From positions 1 to 63,473 of the forward strand of contig CAIXPL010000036.1 in assembly GCA_903921325.1 (NCBI GenBank): a stretch of 63,473 bases of DNA, written 5' to 3'. The position numbers were made by a program, and so were the translations under genes. Below are positions 26,301 through 32,908 of the stretch, piece by piece (within the stretch, counting starts at the first letter, position 1; the number at the start of each line of letters is the position of its first letter). Below the pieces are notes generated by a model, which was not told where the DNA came from, did no database searches, and saw nothing but the letters and a program-made list of their open reading frames with translations. Source of the DNA: an uncultured Pseudomonadota bacterium (GTDB taxonomy: Bacteria; Pseudomonadota; Gammaproteobacteria; Burkholderiales; SG8-39).

Positions 26301-28951
26301 CGACGCGCGAGATCGTCGCAGCCGGTAAAGAAGCTCGCGAGCGAGCCAAGCAGCGTGCCCGCGGCGAACGCGGAAAAGACGATCGCCAGAGCGCCCAGCG
26401 GGGTGATGAACTGGCCCGACAAAGCAAGCAGCAGCAGGCCGATCGACATGGGCGCCACCAGCGAGCGGCGCAGGTTGTCAGACAGCTTCCAGCAGTTGAG
26501 CGCTCCCAGACGAGATCGCAGCGGGCTCAGCAGAACGGGCAATAGCTGCCAGTCGCCGCGCGTCCAGCGGTGCATTCGCGATGCGGCAACATCGGCATGC
26601 GAGGGGGCATCCTCGATCAGCGTGACATCGCTCACCGTTGCGCAACTGGCCAGCGCGCCCTCGATCAGATCGTGACTGAGGATCTGACATTCAGGCAGTG
26701 CCCCGGCCAGTACGGCATGCACGGCACGCACATCGAGCAGTCCTTTGCCGATGAAGCTGCCGGCACGGAACAGATCCTGATAGACCTCGGAGCTGGCCGC
26801 GCTGTAGGGGCCAATGCCACACTGACCGGCAAACAGCCAGTGATAGGGCGTGTTCTCGTGCGGCTCGGGAAGCGGCGTCACGATGCGCGGCTGCAAAATG
26901 CCATAACCGGCCACCACTGAGCGCCCATCGGCAGACAGACGCGGCCGGTTGTGCGGATGCAAGGCCACCCCCACCAGCGCGCGCAGTTGGTCTGGTGGCA
27001 GCACGGTGTCGCTGTCCAGAGTCAGCACCAGTGTCGTGCCGGCCGCGATTTGCGACTGTCGGTCCAGATTGACGAACGCGCCGGCCGTACCTGTCGAGAG
27101 CGCGGCAACGAGTTGCTCGAGCTTGCCGCGCTTGCGTTCCCAACCGATCCAGCGCTGCTCGGTCTGACTGAATTGGCGTGCTCGATGCAGCAGGATGAAT
27201 CGCGGTGCAAGACTATCGGCCTTACCCTCAGAGCCCACCGGATGCTCGACATTGAGCTGAGCGATGGCGCGTGTCGCTGCATCAAGCTGCTGCTGGTCGG
27301 AGGGCATGCATTCGCCATCGGCATCGGCCCAGTCGGTAAGCAGCGCGAACTGTGCCTGTGGGTCAGGATTGGCGAGGAAGTGCAGTTGCAGGCGGCGCGC
27401 GAGCGCAGTGATGACCGCATCGTCTCCGAGCATGCAGGGGATCGCCACCATGACACGGTGATCGGCCGGAATGCCCGTGGCCAGGGCCAGGCGAGGCAGA
27501 TGTCGCGGGCGTACCGATTCACTCACCAGGCGATTGACCACCGCAATGACTGCTTCCGAGAGCGGAAACACCATCAATAACGCGCCGAGCGCATGCACCC
27601 AGGGCGATGATGTCGCCTCGCTTGGCACAATGGCCGGATGGGTCAGTGCGGCGATAAGCAGGAATGCCGTGCCGATCGCGAGCGTCCCCAGGTACAGGGG
27701 CAAGGTCATGGGCCCGCCATGCGGCCATGCGTCCACGAGCGAACGCCATTTCACGCCCTTTGACAAACCGAGCGCACCGACCAGTGCCGCGCTGCCCGGG
27801 CCATAGAGCCAGTCGGTTGCCACCGCAGGCGGTGCGCCCGGGGTCTCGCTTGCCTGCATCAACCCAAGCAGCGTCTGCGCCACCACCAGTTCACTCAGCG
27901 CACCGCGCCGCGCCAGCCGCTCGATGCCATGCAGGGTATCGTCGCGCGACAGTGTGTCTTCGGCCTCGAACACGCTCGAGGCGAGCATGATCCGCATCAG
28001 CCCGCTGGTGCGCGCCACGATGCCTGGCCAGTCGGCATCGGCGATCGCACGCAGCGAAACAAGGGCGTTGCTGACGCTCAGGTTATCGGCCGCATCCTCG
28101 GCATTCTGGCGTGCCCGCGCTGCCCCCGGGTCAGGCAGCGCCCGACTGAGCCAGAGTTGCTGCGCGTCGCTGAATCGCGCGCCCGCCACGGCCGCGTTAT
28201 CCAGGGCGCGTTCGGCGCACTGCACCAGGAATACGCCAAGAACACCGCGTTTACCCAGCAGTTCAGCCATCTCGGTCAGTTCGCCAATGCGATAGGACTC
28301 GATGCGATCGCAGCAGAGGTTGGCCAGTTCGAGCGCCGCCGAATTCGCCGCGACCCGCTCGGCCAGACGACGCAAGTTCTCAATGAGCACAACCCGCAAG
28401 GTTGTGGGCAGGGCCCATAGTTCGCCCAGGTTGAGCGAGCGACTTTCCTGGTAGGCAATGAGAAACTGCACCAGCAGGTCTTCATCGAACGCCGAGTCTG
28501 TGTGAGCGACAAAGGCCCAGGCCACGCCGTATACGCGCGGCAAGCCTGCCAGCGGCCGGTCGAGCAGCACGGGCAGCGTCAGGAAGTAGCGGCGCGGCAG
28601 CCCCTCGTGGACCTCTTTGAGCTGGTCCTCGACCAGGTGAAAGTTGTCGAGCAACCATTCACCCGCCGGGCTGATGTCATAGCCTGCCGCCGACTGCGCG
28701 CCAATGTAGCCGAAGGCACTGCGCAGCACCCGGATGTTGCTCTGCAGTCGCGGGAAAAACGTTGCCGTGCCCAGATCCGCAGCACCGGCGCGATGAGTCT
28801 GACCCAGACTGCGCCCGTGTTCAGCGAACCGCTGCGCACCGAACAGCTCAGCACGGATGGGCGGTTGGACCGCACCCTTGCCGACCGCCAGCATGTTACA
28901 AAGACCCTTGGGCGCCCTCGGTACGCGCTGCTGCCACCCCAGAGCCGACAT
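20312..28951 (-). CDS. ndvB: Cyclic beta-1,2-glucan synthase-like protein (NdvB/GT84-GH94)
   Basis: Giant 2879-residue inner-membrane enzyme. The NdvB family builds cyclic beta-1,2-glucans from UDP-glucose. The order is an N-terminal region; membrane helices near 410-480; a GT84 glycosyltransferase domain (TLDSDTVLPPDQL about 650, WTRGDWQLLPVLLS about 800); more helices; a glucoamylase-like domain (about 1250-1500); and tandem GH94-type phosphorylase-like domains ending with GTGDWNDSMNRVGHLGRGES near residue 2490. Length and layout match complete NdvB/ChvB proteins. The start at 28951 is 3 bases after the stop of a small membrane gene. Such glucans serve in osmoadaptation and host contact, matching the surrounding stress genes. 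Confidence 0.93.
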   Translation of the reverse strand: MSALGWQQRVPRAPKGLCNMLAVGKGAVQPPIRAELFGAQRFAEHGRSLGQTHRAGAADLGTATFFPRLQSNIRVLRSAFGYIGAQSAAGYDISPAGEWLLDNFHLVEDQLKEVHEGLPRRYFLTLPVLLDRPLAGLPRVYGVAWAFVAHTDSAFDEDLLVQFLIAYQESRSLNLGELWALPTTLRVVLIENLRRLAERVAANSAALELANLCCDRIESYRIGELTEMAELLGKRGVLGVFLVQCAERALDNAAVAGARFSDAQQLWLSRALPDPGAARARQNAEDAADNLSVSNALVSLRAIADADWPGIVARTSGLMRIMLASSVFEAEDTLSRDDTLHGIERLARRGALSELVVAQTLLGLMQASETPGAPPAVATDWLYGPGSAALVGALGLSKGVKWRSLVDAWPHGGPMTLPLYLGTLAIGTAFLLIAALTHPAIVPSEATSSPWVHALGALLMVFPLSEAVIAVVNRLVSESVRPRHLPRLALATGIPADHRVMVAIPCMLGDDAVITALARRLQLHFLANPDPQAQFALLTDWADADGECMPSDQQQLDAATRAIAQLNVEHPVGSEGKADSLAPRFILLHRARQFSQTEQRWIGWERKRGKLEQLVAALSTGTAGAFVNLDRQSQIAAGTTLVLTLDSDTVLPPDQLRALVGVALHPHNRPRLSADGRSVVAGYGILQPRIVTPLPEPHENTPYHWLFAGQCGIGPYSAASSEVYQDLFRAGSFIGKGLLDVRAVHAVLAGALPECQILSHDLIEGALASCATVSDVTLIEDAPSHADVAASRMHRWTRGDWQLLPVLLSPLRSRLGALNCWKLSDNLRRSLVAPMSIGLLLLALSGQFITPLGALAIVFSAFAAGTLLGSLASFFTGCDDLARRRHYAQSFTELARSLAGALWNIAQLLQLALMACDAIIRTLWRMMVSHRRLMQWTTAAAAKSAAQNDLAALIRNHLGAACAALGLLGGLFAVGTPEPLLSCALCALWAASPLWTWWVSAPRTWQNEPALADVDADWLRGVARDSWRYFERCVTELDNHLPPDNLQIAPIEALAHRTSPTNIGLYLLALACARQFGWIGTQTMLDRLEATARTLARLPRHRGHFLNWYDTTTCLPLQPLYVSTVDSGNLTGQLLAVAAACRERAATPYDGAASERALAQSAARIRPLLALPVRRLAINRKALRALLADHRATRDSALRDQKAASAAQAPANATRRLREVANGFEQLAWEAEFGFLYHPRRRLFHIGYRVAEQRLDTGFYDLLASEARLTSLLAIAKGDVPVRHWAALGRAYFAVGSRAGLRSWSGSMFEYLMPGLVLEEPGGSALHDACLVAFDEQQRYARLRAVPWGISESAYAGRDHTLAYQYAPHGVPRLALRRTPPDEMVIAPYATALAAQIAPQQARLNLGVLEGLGGRGRYGFIEALDFSAVRQSGTHRCTLVETFMAHHQAMSIAALTNLLQDRACTRWGMANPRVAAVSSLMQERAPGDVSRLPALAQSALHPAIERQPPRLQRTVTPGASAIEPTQLLSNGMYSVALRANGAGWSNFGQVGITRSRDDALRDADGSFFYLRWAKRPALVSITQHPAADPEARYQCTFHPDRVCFDALWEDVQAHTTVWVSPEDDIEFRQIDIHNHSDETMEIELLSAFEVTLCDPRADEAHPAFSGMFVQAHWRAEDQALVFERRPRLDSEPGLHLAHFLTETDAQVVSVRGQTDRARWRGRNQGTARPQASLTALSETASTAPQLLDTGLDPVCVIAVGMRVAPRQTARLTFATAASVNRGVLHAIVDKYRQTSHVQRAALMSSTLTGIELRGMNLTVENFTAIQILTTAMVMYLARSRPDAVSCDSGPRACDRRRLWRLGISGDRPLLLVNASSPQSLGMLRSLAQALRRWAWSGIACDLVVVNGEPLSYQMGLQREIEALREPHWAEGDTRTRDVGAAAIGFHLLRADTLDAEDLYTLRALARVRLHADGRPLAYHVDLWAAAHDKERERRRARPATVVPTTHTMNVPVIAPVGVFDAHDGTFMFDAGADMRPSRPWINVLANHQFGTQVSEAGAGFTWAVNSCLNQLTAWSNDPVADPPSEWFLLQDIRSGDTWSVSPCAWGDERLRYRVSHGQGTSTIAHRRGDLETLVTWCVDLKTAVKQVHIDLINRGSRTLHIRVVAVAEWMMGERRVSRATVHTAKMQHHNDDGEVTVLLATQRECASGFGNGTAFFAVSQPASAGELSVDWTCDRRECFDAHGQLLLPTYFGERCGEDLDPCAALAVPLRLAPGARAGRQFLLGYASDPEAARALAVAAVGLPAVQRIDEVQAMWNQLLGTVSVQTPDPLFDAMVNRWLMYQTVSCRLWAKAAFYQAGGATGYRDQLQDAMALGWAAPGMLRDQIVLCASRQFPEGDVQHWWHAPTGAGVRTHVSDDLLWLPHACARYIELTDELALLDETVPFIEGMAVAGGAEDAYYIPTVSVVSASIYEHAARAIDRSLCVGAHGLPLIGTGDWNDSMNRVGHLGRGESVWLGWFLCDLVPRFAPFARARGEAARAQGWEAAVLGWKAALLGPAWDGGWFKRAFFDDGQALGSHLNDEGRIDLIAQAWSVISDAAPLERQRAAMAAVESMLVDPAAGLVRLLDPPFAHSVPSAGYIQAYPAGVRENGGQYSHAAVWALIAQARIAQANLGVDVAARADVPRADTPSDSGHALAVSADVDAAARSGAQNGVGLAQRDSAYTQSASADGDLAYRYFTYLSPAHRAADSRYGAQYGIEPYVMAGDVYSQPPYTGRGGWSWYTGAAGWMHRAAIEALFGLHVDAHSLSFAPCLPTHWARAELTLRRDTRSMRFILVRAGQSETLRQTAQWSARLLQPGAVLTWTALEAETCFAIPLLAGP

Positions 28952-28954
28952 GCG

Positions 28955-29206
28955 CTAGGCGAGTAGCGCGGCAACTGCGCACAGGGCGAGCAGCGCGAGA
29001 AGCGTGGTCACCAGACGGGCGGCAATGAATCCGCGCACCGAGTCGACCGTGCAGCGCACTGCAAACAGACGCCCGCACAATCCCGTGCACACATGCAGAT
29101 GTTCGGAGAGCGCGGACAGTTCGCGTGGCGTCAAGCTGGCTGCGCCCCCCAGTGAAACGGTACTCCATAGCGGGCTTGGCGAGATCGATCGGTTCAGGAG
29201 TTCCAT
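28955..29206 (-). CDS. Small protein with C-terminal membrane helix, upstream of glucan synthase
   Basis: 83 residues with a single C-terminal transmembrane segment (LVTTLLALLALCAVAALLA) and a Cys-containing N-terminal half (HVCTGLCGRLFAVRC). No family is recognised. Its stop lies 3 bases before the glucan synthase start, so the two are almost certainly co-transcribed and possibly translationally coupled. A CACAGAC-type box lies 67 bp upstream of the ATG at 29206, which would place the whole glucan operon under the same control as the stress genes. Confidence 0.65.
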   Translation of the reverse strand: MELLNRSISPSPLWSTVSLGGAASLTPRELSALSEHLHVCTGLCGRLFAVRCTVDSVRGFIAARLVTTLLALLALCAVAALLA

Positions 29207-29272
29207 GGCGTTTTATCCGGTGATGGCAGTGTAGGCTTGCACTGATCATCTTTTAACGTGAGACGCCCTGGC

Positions 29273-29291
29273 AGTCTGTGCGATCGCGTAC
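29273..29291 (-). promoter_or_regulatory. CACAGAC-type box facing the small gene/glucan synthase operon
   Basis: On the minus strand it reads GTACGCGATCGCACAGACT. It ends 67 bp before the ATG at 29206. Confidence 0.55.
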
Positions 29292-29350
29292 CTAAGCGAT
29301 GCAGGCGATCCGCGCGAATGCTGCACGAATCAGTCTCACTCTCGCGCTGT

Positions 29351-29369
29351 GTACGGCTGCGCACAGACC
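29351..29369 (+). promoter_or_regulatory. CACAGAC-type box in opposite orientation
   Basis: GTACGGCTGCGCACAGACC faces right, toward the 3' end of the PRC-barrel gene, and has no plus-strand gene to serve. With the copy at 29273 it forms a widely spaced inverted pair. If the motif were a promoter, this copy would give antisense RNA across the PRC gene. Confidence 0.5.
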
Positions 29370-29379
29370 AGTCCTGCCA

Positions 29380-29742
29380 TCAGGCCTGAGCGGAGTTCGC
29401 AGTGAAGTCTGATGGCGCGATCGGCTTCACGTAGCTTTCTGTTCTACGGCTCTGCAGAATGCGGCGGGCGCCATCGCGACGCGGTGAGGTCTCGGCGCTC
29501 GCGGGTCTGGCCACGATGTGGCGGGACATATCGATGTAAATCGTCTTGCCGTACCAGTCGATATCACTGATCCACTGGGGTGCCACGAGCAGATTGGGGC
29601 CGACCCACCAGGTGCTCGTGTCCACCACCAGGTAGCGTATGCCGAGTGTCTGATCATCGACCAGAATCTGCTTGATGCGGCCAATCTCGCGCTCATCGGT
29701 GCGCACCGAATAGTTCGCCAGTTCACTCATCGATCTCAGCAT
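29380..29742 (-). CDS. PRC-barrel domain protein (short)
   Basis: 120 residues. A single PRC-barrel fold covers about residues 5-75: VRTDEREIGRIKQILVDDQ, IRYLVVDTSTWWVGPNLLVA and a final IYIDMSRH. A basic tail of low complexity follows. There is no signal peptide, so it is cytoplasmic, unlike the exported PRC protein at 10633. ATG 29742 was chosen because GGGAG precedes it by 9 bases; an in-frame TTG at 29757 is less likely. Role unknown; PRC proteins commonly appear in stress loci. Confidence 0.82.
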   Translation of the reverse strand: MLRSMSELANYSVRTDEREIGRIKQILVDDQTLGIRYLVVDTSTWWVGPNLLVAPQWISDIDWYGKTIYIDMSRHIVARPASAETSPRRDGARRILQSRRTESYVKPIAPSDFTANSAQA

Positions 29743-29878
29743 GCTAAAGGCTCCCAATTGATGTCAAATCGTTCTTGCGGCAGGTTGCGTCGATCATCGC
29801 GATCACGTTGCAGCATGCGTGCGCGTTCGGCGCCTGTCCGTATCGCTCTGGTGCGTGCGGGCATTGCGCGACTGCCTT

Positions 29879-30592
29879 TCACGCGAGCACCGCCGAATAG
29901 GCGTTGCAGTCCGCGGCATAACAACAACAGGCGGCGCGCTCCAGACCGGCGCGGTCAAGTACGGTGAGTGCGCCGCGCCGATAGCGGATCAAGCCTTCGC
30001 GTTGATAGGTACTGGCCGACACGGTGATTCCGACGCGGCGTACCCCCAGCATTGCTGACAGGCACTCATGGGTGACCAGCAAGTGGACGGAATGGGCGCG
30101 GTCCTGGCTCATCAGCAACCAGCGGGCGAGGCGAGGACCCGTCTGGTGAAAGCGCATGCAAAAGAGCGCGCGGGCCATCTGCCCCATGCGTAAATACAGG
30201 TAACGCCCTACACGATCGCGCAACGCCGGGCTGCGCACCAATTCACGGCGAAAGGCGGTCGCCCTGATCCGCCACGCGCTACCCGATCCTTGGACCGATG
30301 CGCACAATGGTTGCGCCGCCAGGCCCAGTGCCAGGTGCCCGCCGAGAATGCCTTCGCGTCCAACCATGCCCACCTCGAGCCCCGGATGTCCAGCGGCCTC
30401 GATGGCCAGCGATATGAAACTCTCGATCGGGAAATAGACATAGCGAACCGGTCGGTTTGGCGCGTAGAGCGGGTCACCGACGTTCAGTTCGACCGACTCG
30501 CACAGCAACTGCAACTGACGGCGATCCTCACGGGGCAGCGATTCGATCAGGTGGTTTTCTGCTTTGCGCATTGGCGAGCGGGCTTTAGGCAT
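29879..30592 (-). CDS. Crp/Fnr-family transcriptional regulator (2)
   Basis: 237-residue regulator with a cNMP-binding-type beta-roll (LNVGDPLYAPNRPVRYVYFP, VGREGILGGHLALG) and a C-terminal winged helix (VTHECLSAMLGVRRVGITVS) followed by GLIRYRRGALTVLDRAGLE. It resembles the regulator at 16449 in length and layout and also lacks Fnr-type cysteine clusters. An alternative ATG lies at 30571. Having two paralogous regulators inside one run of stress genes makes them the first candidates to act at the recurrent boxes. Confidence 0.88.
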   Translation of the reverse strand: MPKARSPMRKAENHLIESLPREDRRQLQLLCESVELNVGDPLYAPNRPVRYVYFPIESFISLAIEAAGHPGLEVGMVGREGILGGHLALGLAAQPLCASVQGSGSAWRIRATAFRRELVRSPALRDRVGRYLYLRMGQMARALFCMRFHQTGPRLARWLLMSQDRAHSVHLLVTHECLSAMLGVRRVGITVSASTYQREGLIRYRRGALTVLDRAGLERAACCCYAADCNAYSAVLA

Positions 30593-30883
30593 TGGGTCGA
30601 CACGACCTCGCAGGTAGCGACGGATGGGTCTTCATCGATCGGCTGTGATGAGCCACGGCCGGGCGGACCACTGCAATCTGCGCGGTTTGCGCGCGCTTCA
30701 CCGTTTGGCAGCGCACACAGCAGCAAATGCCCGGCATTTGCACAATCGGCCCAATGGCGCACGCAGCATCAGCGGCCTTGCTGCCGCTACGAAGTGCATG
30801 CGCAGTCAGTTGTATGTGCCGTGCCGCACAGACGCCCTTCGAGCGTTCGCGCACGCTCTGGCGCTGACTAAAGGGGAACTGCC
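30593..30883. other. Intergenic region between Crp/Fnr (2) and lmo0937-like gene
   Basis: No credible gene is visible. The region contains the CACAGAC box at 30815-30833 and a ribosome-binding site (AAGGGGAA) before ATG 30884. Short reading frames here have composition like random GC-rich sequence. Confidence 0.5.
30815..30833 (+). promoter_or_regulatory. CACAGAC-type box facing the lmo0937-like gene
   Basis: TGTGCCGTGCCGCACAGACGC contains the CGCACAGACG core. It ends about 51 bp before the ATG at 30884. Confidence 0.55.
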
Positions 30884-31030
30884 ATGCTCTATACCGTCGC
30901 CGTCGTCTTGATTGTCTTATGGCTGCTCGGCATCGTGACGTCCTATACCCTGGGTGGGTTTATCCATGCGCTGCTGGTCATTGCGGTGATCGTGTTCCTG
31001 GTGCGCCTGATTCAGGGTCGAGGAATCTAG
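30884..31030 (+). CDS. lmo0937-family small membrane protein
   Basis: 48-residue protein with two hydrophobic segments (TVAVVLIVLWLLGIVTSY and ALLVIAVIVFLVRLI) joined by LGGFIH. This is the typical size and pattern of lmo0937/DUF5670 proteins, which are widespread, tiny and of unknown function. ATG 30884 has AAGGGGAA upstream. The last 53 bases overlap, on the opposite strand, the 3' end of the MscS gene. The CACAGAC box and neighbouring genes point to stress induction. Confidence 0.88.
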   Translation: MLYTVAVVLIVLWLLGIVTSYTLGGFIHALLVIAVIVFLVRLIQGRGI

Positions 31031-32132
31031 TTGTCCGTCCGGTTGATTCCGGATCGACCCATTTGCCTGCGGGTGCGATCAATGCAGGGCTGACGCACAG
31101 TGCGGTCGATACCGTTGATCCAGCGTTAGCAGGCGTGGCGCCCGGTACGCTCAAGCGCACTTCCATTGCCAGTGAGCCGATCGGAATACCAAGACGCGTG
31201 AACTCGGCACTGACTTGCTCGATGACAGCCGACAGATTCGCCTGTGCCAGTGTGAAATGATCAACACCGAACGAGAGCCGATAGCAGATCAACCCGTCAG
31301 AGAATCCGGTCGCTCGGGCAAACGGCGCGAATCCGGCTGTTGTCCCGGTCGTGGCTGACGCGGCGGCCTCCAATGCCTGTAGCACCTGCTTGACTGCAAT
31401 CGAATGATCCACTGTGACGTCAATCGTGCGGATCTGCGGATCGTTCAGTCGGCGGTGATTGGTCACCGTGGCCTTGGCGACCACGCTATTGGGTATCACC
31501 GTCATTTCGTTGGCGCTCGTCTTCAGGTGGGTGGCGCGCCAGTTGATCTGGATAACCTGCCCTTCGACGCCGCCATTGAGCGTGATCCAGTCACCTGCGC
31601 CAAACGGACGCTCGATATTGATGGCCAAACCCGAGAAGACGTCCGCGAGGGTCGTCTGCAGGGCCAGACCCAGCACGATTGCAAGCACCCCGGAGGTTGC
31701 CAGTAACGCCGAAAGCGGCTGCTTGAAGACCGTGTCCATGATGCCGGCCATTGCGACCACATAGACGAGCACAGTGGCGAGATCAGCGAACAGCCGTTTG
31801 GCGTGGGGTTCGTTGTCATCTGGAAACATCGTTCGACGCAGGATCAGGTCGAGGACACTCGACACCAACCACGCTCCGAGTATCCACCAGACAATCCCGA
31901 ACAGTTCCGATGGCAGGCGAGGCTTGCCGATGCTGCTGGAAAAGAGATAACGCCCAATCAGATTATCCGGCCGCGGGATGAGTGCGGTGAGCACCAGCAA
32001 CAGCGCCGCTCCGAGCAGCAAGGAGCGGTAGGCCCTGAGGCGGGCAAAGAAGCAACTGATGAATACCGCGCCAGCAATGCCCAGAAGACCCAGTTCGATC
32101 GAGCCAAAGACGGAATGATCCATCGACTGCAT
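30978..32132 (-). CDS. Mechanosensitive ion channel, MscS family
   Basis: 384-residue inner-membrane channel. Four or five N-terminal helices are followed by the pore helix (LLATSGVLAIVLGLALQTTLADVFSGLAINIERPF, around 150-185), the beta domain FGAGDWITLNGGVEGQVIQI, and a C-terminal alpha-beta domain. It releases osmolytes on hypo-osmotic shock, fitting the neighbouring glucan synthase and BON genes. The last roughly 45 residues (after the MscS fold, PGATPANAGSTV onward) are a non-conserved tail whose coding DNA is antisense to the lmo0937-like gene. ATG 32132 lies 8 bases downstream of the YflT-like stop, so the two genes form an operon. Confidence 0.9.
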   Translation of the reverse strand: MQSMDHSVFGSIELGLLGIAGAVFISCFFARLRAYRSLLLGAALLLVLTALIPRPDNLIGRYLFSSSIGKPRLPSELFGIVWWILGAWLVSSVLDLILRRTMFPDDNEPHAKRLFADLATVLVYVVAMAGIMDTVFKQPLSALLATSGVLAIVLGLALQTTLADVFSGLAINIERPFGAGDWITLNGGVEGQVIQINWRATHLKTSANEMTVIPNSVVAKATVTNHRRLNDPQIRTIDVTVDHSIAVKQVLQALEAAASATTGTTAGFAPFARATGFSDGLICYRLSFGVDHFTLAQANLSAVIEQVSAEFTRLGIPIGSLAMEVRLSVPGATPANAGSTVSTALCVSPALIAPAGKWVDPESTGRTTRFLDPESGAPGTRSPQ

Positions 32133-32140
32133 ATTCAGAC

Positions 32141-32644
32141 TCAGGCGACCGCCAGTGCCTTCCTGGCACCGAGGACCGAGCGCACTCTGGCGGCATCTTC
32201 TTCGGTGCCGTGGACCATCAACACATATTTGTCGACCTTGAGTGCGATTTCGTACTTGATCGCTGCCTCCTTCGGTGCACCGAGCTGCGTGAGCGCAGCA
32301 CCGATGGCAGAGACACCACCGATAACCACAGCCCCTTCGAGCACGCCGACCAGCGTTGACACCACCGGTCCGGCCATCGCAAGCAGACCAATGCCGGGAA
32401 TGAAGAAGACGGCCGGCGCAAGCAACAGACCCCAGATGCCCCCCCAGAAGGCACCGACACCGCCCCAGGATTTGACCCGGTCGCCCAGCGTATAGAAGCC
32501 AAGGGGATGCTCCTCGGTGTGATAGCCCTTGCCAACGAGCGAGAGTTTTTTCACATCGAATCCGGAGCGACTGAGCGTCTGAATCGCCTCTTCGGCCTCG
32601 ACATGGGTGTTGAATACATAGAAGGGAAGATCATCGTCGGTCAT
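32141..32644 (-). CDS. General stress protein (YflT/GSP17M-like) with hydrophobic core
   Basis: 167 residues. The N-terminal domain (FYVFNTHVEAEEAIQTLSRS, KKLSLVGKGYH) matches general-stress-protein 17M/YflT-type domains. A central glycine-rich hydrophobic region follows (WGGVGAFWGGIWGLLLAPAV, LLAMAGPVVSTLVGVLEGAV) that probably inserts in the membrane, and then an alpha-beta tail (YEIALKVDKYVLMVHG). ATG 32644 was chosen from the domain start; a CACAGAC box lies 81 bp upstream. The MscS gene follows at once, so osmotic control of both is plausible. Confidence 0.82.
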   Translation of the reverse strand: MTDDDLPFYVFNTHVEAEEAIQTLSRSGFDVKKLSLVGKGYHTEEHPLGFYTLGDRVKSWGGVGAFWGGIWGLLLAPAVFFIPGIGLLAMAGPVVSTLVGVLEGAVVIGGVSAIGAALTQLGAPKEAAIKYEIALKVDKYVLMVHGTEEDAARVRSVLGARKALAVA

Positions 32645-32724
32645 GGTGTTCCTCGCACGGTCGCAGTGATCCCGACCGAAGCCGATCAGGGTGATGGCGC
32701 GAGCATGGAAGGTTCGACCGGCGC

Positions 32725-32743
32725 GGTCTGTGCGCTGGCGATC
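32725..32743 (-). promoter_or_regulatory. CACAGAC-type box facing the YflT-like/MscS operon
   Basis: On the minus strand it reads GATCGCCAGCGCACAGACC, with the core GCGCACAGACC intact. It ends 81 bp before the ATG at 32644. Confidence 0.55.
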
Positions 32744-32908
32744 AGTCGCGCAAGATCTGGCGTCGTCAGACACCTAGGTGCGCTACGCCAATGAAGCATC
32801 GTCATTGCGGGGGCGACCTATGTGCGAGGATCACACCTCATTGCAGGGCGCTGTCGGTGGCGCCGCTGGCCGCGCTAGGGTAGAGTAAAACTCACATGAG
32901 CTCATCGG

